This document shows positions 40,349 to 45,747 of a DNA stretch of 45,747 nt, one piece after another. Position 1 is the first letter of the stretch. Each line of letters opens with the position of its first letter. Made by a program: the position numbers and the translations under genes. The notes under the pieces were generated by a model. It had not been told where the DNA came from, did not search any database, and saw only the letters and a list, made by a program, of their open reading frames with translations. Source of the stretch: DATMTS01 sp035564555 (GTDB taxonomy: Bacteria > Actinomycetota > Actinomycetes > Actinomycetales > Microbacteriaceae); assembly GCA_035564555.1 (NCBI GenBank), contig DATMTS010000042.1:1-45747 (forward strand), in the 5' to 3' direction.

Positions 40349-42025
40349 CTACGCCTCGATGACGAGCGGAACGATCATCGGGCGACGACGATAGCTCGTG
40401 TTCACCCACCGACCGACTGTGCGACGCACCACCTGGCTGAGCGCGTGCGAGTCGCGCACCCCGTTGTGCGCCGCCTCGCTGAGCGCGGCAGCGATCTTCG
40501 GCTTGACGGCGTCGAAGACCGCGTCGTCCTCGGCGAAGCCACGGGCGTGGATCTCCGGTCCGGTCACGATGCGTCCGCTCGCGGCCTCGACGACGACGAT
40601 GATCGAGATGAAGCCCTCCTCGCCGAGGATCCTGCGGTCTTTGAGGTCGGCATCCGTGATCTCGCCGACGCTCGAGCCGTCGACATAGACGTAGCCGAGG
40701 TCGAGTTGGCCGGTCACACGGGCGACCCCGTCGCGCAGGTCGATGACGCTGCCGTCTTCGGCGATGATCGTGTTCTGCTCGGGGATGCCGGTGTCTTGCG
40801 CCAGCCGCGCGTTGGCCACCAGATGCCGATACTCACCGTGCACCGGCATCACGTTCTTCGGCTTCAGAATGTTGTAGCAATACAGCAGCTCGCCGGCCGC
40901 TGCATGACCGGAGACGTGCACTTTGGCGTTGCCCTTGTGCACGACGGTCGCCCCCAGCTTGGTGAGGCCGTCGATGACGCGATAGACGGCGTTCTCGTTG
41001 CCCGGGATGAGGCTGGACGCCAGGATGACCGTGTCGCCGTGGCCGACCTCGATCTGATGCTCCAGATTCGCCATTCGGGCCAGCACCGCCATCGGTTCGC
41101 CCTGCGATCCCGTCGACATGTAGACGATCTTGTCGTCGGGGAGGTCGCCGACCTTGCGGTAGTCGATCAAGACACCCTCGGGAACCTTGAGATAACCGAG
41201 CTCGGCGGCGATGGTCATGTTGCGCACCATCGATCTGCCGAGCAGCGCAACCCGCCGACCGTTCGCGTGCGCGGCGTCGAGCACCTGCTGAACCCGGTGC
41301 ACGTGGCTGGAGAAGCTGGCGACGATCACCCGGCGCGGTGCCCTGGCGATCACATTGTCGAGCACAGGCCCGATCGACCGCTCGAGCGGGGTGAACCCCG
41401 GCACGTCCGCGTTGGTCGAGTCGCACAGGAACAGGTCGACGCCCGCCTCGCCGAGGCGCGCGAACGCGCGCAGATCGGTGAGGCGTCCATCCAGCGGCAA
41501 CTGGTCCATCTTGAAATCGCCGGTGTGCAGCACGACGCCGGCCGATGTCGTGATCGCCACGGCGAGGGCATCCGGAATCGAGTGGTTGACCGCGATGAAC
41601 TCGAGGTCGAACGGCCCGAGCTTCTCGTGCTGGCCCTCCTTGACGGTCAGCGCGTACGGCTGAATGCGATGCTCCTTGAGCTTCGCCTCCACGAGCGCGA
41701 GGGTGAGGCTGGACCCGATCAGCGGAATGTCCGCCCGCAGCCGGAGCAGATAGGGCACCGCCCCGATGTGGTCTTCATGGCCGTGCGTGAGCACGACTCC
41801 GACGATGTCGTCGAGCCGGTCGCGGACCGGCTGGAAGTCGGGAAGGATCAGGTCGACACCCGGCTGGTTCTCCTCGGGGAAGAGGACTCCGCAGTCGACG
41901 ATGAGCAGCTTGCCGTCGATCTCGAAGACGGTCATGTTGCGGCCGATCTCACCAAGACCGCCGGTCGGGATGACGCGTAGGGTGCCGGGTGCGAGCTCCG
42001 GCGGGTTGTAAACGGTATTGGGCAT
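40349..42025 (-). CDS. rnj: Ribonuclease J
   Basis: Metallo-beta-lactamase/beta-CASP RNase with 5'-3' exonuclease and endonuclease activity, used in rRNA and mRNA processing. 558 residues. Zinc motif HGHEDH (81-86), later HTGDFKMDQ and LCDSTNAD. beta-CASP region about 200-370 (including IVASFSSHVHRVQQ), HVSGHAAAGE, and the RNase J C-terminal domain (about 455-558). ATG at 42023-42025 with AGGAG 4-5 nt upstream. It follows dapA after 78 bp, the common dapA-rnj arrangement. Confidence 0.96.
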   Translation of the reverse strand: MPNTVYNPPELAPGTLRVIPTGGLGEIGRNMTVFEIDGKLLIVDCGVLFPEENQPGVDLILPDFQPVRDRLDDIVGVVLTHGHEDHIGAVPYLLRLRADIPLIGSSLTLALVEAKLKEHRIQPYALTVKEGQHEKLGPFDLEFIAVNHSIPDALAVAITTSAGVVLHTGDFKMDQLPLDGRLTDLRAFARLGEAGVDLFLCDSTNADVPGFTPLERSIGPVLDNVIARAPRRVIVASFSSHVHRVQQVLDAAHANGRRVALLGRSMVRNMTIAAELGYLKVPEGVLIDYRKVGDLPDDKIVYMSTGSQGEPMAVLARMANLEHQIEVGHGDTVILASSLIPGNENAVYRVIDGLTKLGATVVHKGNAKVHVSGHAAAGELLYCYNILKPKNVMPVHGEYRHLVANARLAQDTGIPEQNTIIAEDGSVIDLRDGVARVTGQLDLGYVYVDGSSVGEITDADLKDRRILGEEGFISIIVVVEAASGRIVTGPEIHARGFAEDDAVFDAVKPKIAAALSEAAHNGVRDSHALSQVVRRTVGRWVNTSYRRRPMIVPLVIEA

Positions 42026-42103
42026 GTGCGCTCCTATTGGTGATGCAAAGACTGGGGATGCGAACGCTGCGGAGGCTCGCGGACGGCGCGCGCCCGGTCA
42101 GGG

Positions 42104-43078
42104 TCAGCGAGTGGTGCCGGCGACCTTGGGCAGGGCGCCGCCGGCCGCGGCGTTGCGGTCGGGACGGAAATTCGCGAAGTCCGCACCGGGGATGCCGGTC
42201 ACCAGATCGAGTTCGGCCTCGATCTGAGCCGCCTCGAAGTCTTCGGGGCCGACCAGCGGCAGACGCACCCTCGGAGAACCGATGCGGCCCAGTCCGTGCA
42301 GGATGTATTTCGTCGCGACGGTTCCGGGCACATGCGTCATGATCGCCCGCACCAGCGGTTCCAGACGCTGGTGAGCGGCGGTGGCCGTACGCAGATCGCC
42401 CGCATTGACGGCGTCGACCATCTGCCGGTACGGGCGGGCCGCGATGTTCGCCGTGACTCCGATGAGCCCGACGGCGCCGATCGCCAGATGCGGGAGCACG
42501 TTCGAGTCGTCGCCGGAGAAGTACAGCAGGTCGGTGTTGTTCAGCACCCTGCTGACCTGCGCGAAGTCGCCCTTGGCATCCTTCACGGCGACGATGTTGG
42601 GATGCTTGGCGGCGCGCAGCAGCGTCTCATAGGCGATCGGGATGCCGGTGCGACCCGGGATGTCGTAGAGGATCACCGGAAGGTCGGTGGCGTCTGCGAT
42701 CACCCGGAAGTGGGTGAGCACGCCCGCCTGGGTCGGCTTGTTGTAGTAGGGCGTCACGATCATGACCCCGTCGGCGCCGGCCTTTTCACTCGCTCTGTAC
42801 AGCTGCATGGCGTGCGCGGTCTCGTTCGCACCACCGGCCTGGATGATCTTCGCCCTGCCGCCGGCCACCGATTTGGCGACCTCGACGAGCCTGAGCTTCT
42901 CGGCATCCGTGAGCGTCGAGGTCTCGCCCGTCGTGCCGGAGATGACGATGCCGTCGCATCCGTCGCCGATGACGTCATCGATCAGCTTCTCCACGTCGGG
43001 CCAATCGACCTCTCCCTCGGCGGTGAACGGCGTCACGAGGGCGACAAGAACCTGGCCGAAAGGGTTCGCGGGAGTCAT
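42104..43078 (-). CDS. dapA: 4-hydroxy-tetrahydrodipicolinate synthase
   Basis: Condenses pyruvate and aspartate semialdehyde, the first step of lysine/DAP synthesis. 324 residues. Schiff-base lysine Lys166 (VAVKDAKGDF), Tyr138 (LYDIPGRT), Thr49-Thr50 (SGTTGE) and the GGxNxTxxA-like AGGANETAHA are present. It is slightly longer than the E. coli enzyme at the C-terminus. ATG at 43076-43078, preceded by GGGGGG and, 6 nt upstream, TAGCCT, so either a G-rich ribosome site or a leaderless start. Divergent from the thioredoxin gene. Confidence 0.96.
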   Translation of the reverse strand: MTPANPFGQVLVALVTPFTAEGEVDWPDVEKLIDDVIGDGCDGIVISGTTGETSTLTDAEKLRLVEVAKSVAGGRAKIIQAGGANETAHAMQLYRASEKAGADGVMIVTPYYNKPTQAGVLTHFRVIADATDLPVILYDIPGRTGIPIAYETLLRAAKHPNIVAVKDAKGDFAQVSRVLNNTDLLYFSGDDSNVLPHLAIGAVGLIGVTANIAARPYRQMVDAVNAGDLRTATAAHQRLEPLVRAIMTHVPGTVATKYILHGLGRIGSPRVRLPLVGPEDFEAAQIEAELDLVTGIPGADFANFRPDRNAAAGGALPKVAGTTR

Positions 43079-43084
43079 CCCCCC

Positions 43085-43090
43085 AGGCTA
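43085..43090 (-). promoter_or_regulatory. dapA -10 element
   Basis: Minus strand TAGCCT with 6 nt (GGGGGG) to the ATG. Confidence 0.4.
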
Positions 43091-43214
43091 GCGGGTCGGT
43101 CCGAACCGGCGCACCCGAGGCGGCGCACTGCGTCCAGGCTCCGGATGAGCCGCTTCGGCCCCGCCGGGCGGCGTAACCGAGGGTCACACTGCCGCGCTAC
43201 GGCCACCGTCCGCG

Positions 43215-43220
43215 TAGCGT
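43215..43220 (+). promoter_or_regulatory. Thioredoxin gene -10 element (leaderless promoter)
   Basis: TAGCGT followed by 6 nt (GACGTC) and the ATG at 43227. Confidence 0.45.
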
Positions 43221-43226
43221 GACGTC

Positions 43227-43664
43227 ATGCAACCAGCCGCGGCCGTTCTCGTGGTGATCGCGCTCGTCGCGATCGCCGCGGTCGCCGGTGTCGTCTGGCG
43301 GGCACGCACCGGACGGGCGCGCGCGGCTCACGAGGGCGCGATCGCCCCGGCCGATCTCGGCGTCGAACGCTTCGGCAAGCGAGCCACGTTCGTGCAGTTC
43401 TCCACCGAATACTGCTCGCCGTGCCGCGCGGCTCATTCGATGCTGCACGCCCTCGCCGCGGAACGCGACGGGGTCGAGCATCTCGACGTCGACCTCACCG
43501 CCCGTCCCGAGCTGGCCGGCCGGTTTCGCATCCTGCAGACGCCGACCGTGCTGCTCATCGACGGTGCCGGCACGGTTCGCACCCGCATCGGCGGTGCACC
43601 CCGACGTCACGAGGTCATCGCCGTCGTCGATGAGCTACTGAGGGAGAACAGTGTCGGTGTCTGA
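43227..43664 (+). CDS. Membrane-anchored thioredoxin-like protein
   Basis: 145 residues: an N-terminal transmembrane anchor (about 4-24), then a thioredoxin fold with redox pair CSPC (Cys63, Cys66) after FVQFSTEY and a cis-proline (Pro105) in QTPTVLLID. The basic stretch WRARTGRARAAH after the anchor suggests the domain faces the cytoplasm. The 3' end overlaps the DUF4395 gene by 14 nt, so the two are made together. Thioredoxin plus DUF4395 pairs occur in other actinobacteria, often with sulfurtransferase genes, which are absent here. Confidence 0.85.
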   Translation: MQPAAAVLVVIALVAIAAVAGVVWRARTGRARAAHEGAIAPADLGVERFGKRATFVQFSTEYCSPCRAAHSMLHALAAERDGVEHLDVDLTARPELAGRFRILQTPTVLLIDGAGTVRTRIGGAPRRHEVIAVVDELLRENSVGV

Positions 43665-44121
43665 GAACTCGGCGGGAATCGATCCGCGCGGCCCCCGCTT
43701 CGGTGCATCCATCACCGCGGTGCTGGTGCTGATCACGCTCTTCCTCGCGTTGATCGGGGCGGACGTCGCCGCAGTGGTCGTCGGGGCGGTCGTCGTGGCA
43801 TCCTTCGCCTGGGGAACGATCGCCGGAGTGCAACGCCACCCGTACGGCCGGTTCTTCCGCGTCGTGGTGCGACCGCGTCTCGCCCCTCCCGAAGAACTCG
43901 AGGACCCGGCCCCGCCACGGTTCGCCCAGGGCGTCGGACTGCTGATCACAGGTGTCGGACTGGTGCTGCAATTGGTCGGTGTGCCGTATGCGCTGGCGGT
44001 GGCGGCGGCCCTCGCGTTCGTCGCCGCGTTCCTCAACGCCGCGTTCGCCTACTGCCTGGGATGCCAGATCTATCTCTTGCTGATCCGCGCGGGGCTGCTG
44101 GGCAAGCGCGCGAACGTCTGA
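43651..44121 (+). CDS. DUF4395 membrane protein with CxxC
   Basis: 156 residues and four likely transmembrane segments (about 20-36, 38-58, 93-110, 112-132), with the C-terminal part (132-150) also hydrophobic. A CLGC motif (Cys135, Cys138) sits in or at the edge of the membrane. N-terminal IDPRGPRFGA fits DUF4395. GTG at 43651 with GGGAGA upstream; a second GTG two codons later is possible. The coupling to a CxxC thioredoxin and the intramembrane CxxC make electron transfer plausible, but no function is established to my knowledge. Confidence 0.82.
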   Translation: MSVSENSAGIDPRGPRFGASITAVLVLITLFLALIGADVAAVVVGAVVVASFAWGTIAGVQRHPYGRFFRVVVRPRLAPPEELEDPAPPRFAQGVGLLITGVGLVLQLVGVPYALAVAAALAFVAAFLNAAFAYCLGCQIYLLLIRAGLLGKRANV

Positions 44122-44181
44122 CGTGATCGCGTCGACCTCGGTCAGAAGCTGTTGATCCTGCGGCGACCTGCACGCGCGACC

Positions 44182-44187
44182 TAGGCT
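44182..44187 (+). promoter_or_regulatory. osmC-like gene -10 element
   Basis: TAGGCT, placing transcription start near 44194, inside the inverted repeat listed next. No -35 of quality at the usual distance, which would fit an activator- or sigma-dependent promoter. Confidence 0.4.
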
Positions 44188-44189
44188 GG

Positions 44190-44213
44190 CAGTTGCGCCG
44201 AGCGGCGCAACTG
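44190..44213 (+). promoter_or_regulatory. 10-bp perfect inverted repeat over the osmC-like start site
   Basis: CAGTTGCGCC-GAGC-GGCGCAACTG. It begins 2 nt after the -10 and ends 16 nt before the ATG. It could be an operator for a dimeric redox- or stress-responsive repressor, or an mRNA stem-loop next to the GGGAGG ribosome site. Confidence 0.6.
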
Positions 44214-44229
44214 AAACGGGAGGCAGACA

Positions 44230-44655
44230 ATGGCGATCACAAGCGAGGCGACCACCGTCTGGAACGGCGATCTGACCAGCGGCACGGGCACACTGAGCCT
44301 CGACTCGTCGAAGGCGGCGACATTCCCGGTGAACTGGCGGGCGCGCAGCGAAGGCGAAGAAGGCGTCACGAACCCCGAGGAATTGCTCGGAGCCGCGCAC
44401 GCGGCCTGCTACTCGATGGCGTTCTCGAACATCCTCAGCTCGTTCGGCACCAAGCCGGAAAGCATCCAGACCACGGCGGCGGTGACCTTCGATCCCGCCC
44501 AGGGCATCACCGGCAGTCATCTGCTGGTGAATGCCACGGTGCCGGGGATCAGCGAGGAGGACTTCCAGCGACTGGCCGACGAGGCCAAGCGCACCTGCCC
44601 CGTCTCCCGTGCGCTCGCGGGCATCCCGATCACCATCGAGGCGGACCTCGCCTGA
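44230..44655 (+). CDS. OsmC-family peroxiredoxin
   Basis: 141 residues, thiol peroxidase for organic hydroperoxides. Two conserved cysteines are present: Cys60 in AAHAACYSMAFS and Cys123 in KRTCPVSRALAG, the pattern of OsmC rather than Ohr. NPEELLGAAHAAC is diagnostic. ATG with GGGAGG 6 nt upstream. It lies 108 bp after the DUF4395 gene with its own promoter-like element and inverted repeat, and is followed after one base by the TIGR01777 gene. Confidence 0.92.
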   Translation: MAITSEATTVWNGDLTSGTGTLSLDSSKAATFPVNWRARSEGEEGVTNPEELLGAAHAACYSMAFSNILSSFGTKPESIQTTAAVTFDPAQGITGSHLLVNATVPGISEEDFQRLADEAKRTCPVSRALAGIPITIEADLA

Positions 44656-44656
44656 G

Positions 44657-45571
44657 ATGCCGGCACCCCTCACGGTGCTGGTCGCAGGCGCGTCGGGCAT
44701 GATCGGCCGACCCCTGCTGGCTTCGTTGGCGGATGCCGGGCACACCGTTCTGCGGTTGGTTCGGGGTCGACCGGGCTCGGCCCAGGAGTTCGCCTGGCGG
44801 CCGGGCAACCATGCGATCGACCCGGAACTGATGGAGCGGGCGGACGCCGTCGTGAATCTCTCCGGCGCGTCGCTGTCCCGGCTGCCCTGGACCCCGGCAT
44901 ACCGACGTGAGCTCGTCTCATCCCGGCTTTCGGCAACGCGCACCCTGACCGACGCCATGGCGGCGGCGACCGACCCGCCCCGGGTCTTCGTCAGCGCATC
45001 CGCCGTGGGGTATTACGGGGACCGGCAGGGTGAGACGTTGCAGGAGGATTCTGGCGCCGGCAGCGGATTCCTCGCCGACCTCGTCGTGTCGTGGGAGGCC
45101 GCCGCGCGCGAGGCGCCCGCCGGTGTGCGCGTCGTGCAACCGCGCACCGGGCTGGTGATCGGCGCGGGAGGGGCATTGGCTCCGTTGCTGCCGATCACGC
45201 GGCTCGGCCTGGCGGGGCCGCTCGGCAATGGCAGGCAGCACTGGCCGTGGATCTCGCTGCACGACGAGGTCGCCGCCATCGTGCACCTGCTGCACTCGTC
45301 GCTGAGCGGACCGGTGAACCTGGTCGGGCCCACTCCGGCGATCCAGCGGCAGGTGGCCGCGACACTTGCCGCAGCGTTGCACCGCCCGGCCGTGTTGCGG
45401 GTGCCGTCGTGGGCGATCACGTCGGCACTCGGCGATGCAGGACGCGAACTGCTGCTCGCCGATCAGCTCGTCGCGTCGACCCGGCTCGAGCAGGATGGCT
45501 TCGCGTTCGCCCACCGCACGATCGCCGACGCGGTCGGCGCGCTGGCGCTGGTGCGGGCGCGCCCCGCCTGA
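44657..45571 (+). CDS. TIGR01777 family NAD-dependent epimerase/dehydratase-like protein (DUF1731)
   Basis: 304 residues. N-terminal Rossmann motif VLVAGASGMIG (7-17), conserved VVNLSGASLSRLPW (about 67-80), VFVSASAVGYYGDRQGE (about 106-122), PRTGLVIGAGGAL, and a C-terminal DUF1731 segment (about 250-298, VLRVPSWAITSALGD). In E. coli the homologue is YfcH; no reaction is established. ATG at 44657, one base after the osmC stop, so translation is likely coupled; a frame starting at 44531 is osmC out of phase. Confidence 0.9.
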   Translation: MPAPLTVLVAGASGMIGRPLLASLADAGHTVLRLVRGRPGSAQEFAWRPGNHAIDPELMERADAVVNLSGASLSRLPWTPAYRRELVSSRLSATRTLTDAMAAATDPPRVFVSASAVGYYGDRQGETLQEDSGAGSGFLADLVVSWEAAAREAPAGVRVVQPRTGLVIGAGGALAPLLPITRLGLAGPLGNGRQHWPWISLHDEVAAIVHLLHSSLSGPVNLVGPTPAIQRQVAATLAAALHRPAVLRVPSWAITSALGDAGRELLLADQLVASTRLEQDGFAFAHRTIADAVGALALVRARPA

Positions 45572-45604
45572 CACGAGCGGCGCTGCCACCCCGACACGCC
45601 TGTT

Positions 45605-45676
45605 TCAACGGAACCGCTTTTGTCCATCGGAACCGGATATGTATCCGGTTCCGATGAACGAAAGCGGTTCGGTTGA
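45605..45676. repeat. Near-perfect 72-nt palindrome
   Basis: Symmetric about 45640/45641. The inner 15-bp arms CATCGGAACCGGATA/TATCCGGTTCCGATG are perfect. Outer arms 45605-45620 and 45661-45676 pair with one mismatch. The 4x4 junction between them (TGTC/AACG) has two Watson-Crick pairs, one wobble and one mismatch. CGGAACCG-like cores occur four times. It begins 33 nt after the TIGR01777 stop. Far longer than needed for a terminator and less GC-rich than its surroundings. Confidence 0.88.
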
Positions 45677-45747
45677 CGGGCGCGGGGTCTGCGGAGGTAC
45701 GGGCGTAGGCGGGCGCGGACGCGTCCGTGCGCGGGCGCGAGCGCGCG
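45677..45747. other. GC-rich window edge without visible gene
   Basis: The last ~70 bp are extremely GC-rich low-complexity DNA (repeated GCGGGCGCG-type words). I see no start codon with a credible frame and no recognisable element. Confidence 0.6.

Noticed and set aside
40445..41980. 511-codon plus-strand ORF opposite RNase J
   Set aside because: Antisense shadow of rnj, which has the complete HxHxDH and beta-CASP motifs.
43615..44958. 447-codon minus-strand ORF over the thioredoxin, DUF4395 and OsmC genes
   Set aside because: The plus-strand genes have recognisable domains and ribosome sites; the minus frame has none.

Overview
The window looks like chromosome of a high-GC actinobacterium, probably Micrococcales and Microbacteriaceae-like. 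The grounds are GC-rich codon use with long antisense shadow frames, an actinobacterial 16S leader with a boxA-like element, and actinobacterial gene orders (infC-rpmI-rplT-SpoU methyltransferase-pheST-arg genes-argH-mpg-tyrS; ftsK-pgsA-cinA-clgR-DUF3046-recA-recX-miaB-miaA-dapF). The family assignment is inference; no database search was possible. I see no phage genes, IS elements, CRISPR array, tRNA or toxin locus. Almost everything is core metabolism and information processing, so the novelty lies mainly in leaders, promoters and repeats.

Layout, left to right. 1-530 is the 5' third of a 16S rRNA gene (minus strand) with its promoter and leader. 1198-2499 is tyrS. 2618-3840 is a plus-strand SatD-like/membrane protein pair. 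3878-11256 is a tightly overlapped minus-strand arginine operon, argC-J-B-D-F-H-mpg, without argR or argG. Upstream of argC lies an unannotated 27-codon arginine-rich ORF directly behind a promoter. 11466-17286 holds pheT, pheS, a SpoU-type RNA methyltransferase, rplT, rpmI and infC. infC appears to start at AUC, and its leader holds several competing CGACGAG/CTCGTCG segments. 17575-21922 holds a DUF1844 gene, sseB, and hisC-hisB-hisH-priA. 22016-23336 is a divergent LysM protein/lexA SOS locus with two SOS boxes. 23462-28657 is metE, metF (with a 50-codon ORF ending on the metF start) and hflX. 28702-29316 is an RsmC-like methyltransferase. 29342-39657 is the recA/ftsK neighbourhood. 39761-43078 holds a GNAT acetyltransferase, RNase J and dapA. 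43227-45571 is a plus-strand group: membrane thioredoxin, DUF4395 protein with CxxC, OsmC peroxidase and a TIGR01777 epimerase-like protein, followed by a near-perfect 72-nt palindrome.

Functional threads: arginine, histidine, methionine and lysine/peptidoglycan precursor (dapF, dapA) synthesis; translation (tyrS, pheST, infC, L35, L20, miaAB, HflX); SOS repair (lexA, recA, recX, LysM protein); cell division and envelope (ftsK, pgsA). Regulation by short or absent 5' leaders seems common: at least seven genes have a TANNNT hexamer 6-7 nt before the start codon.
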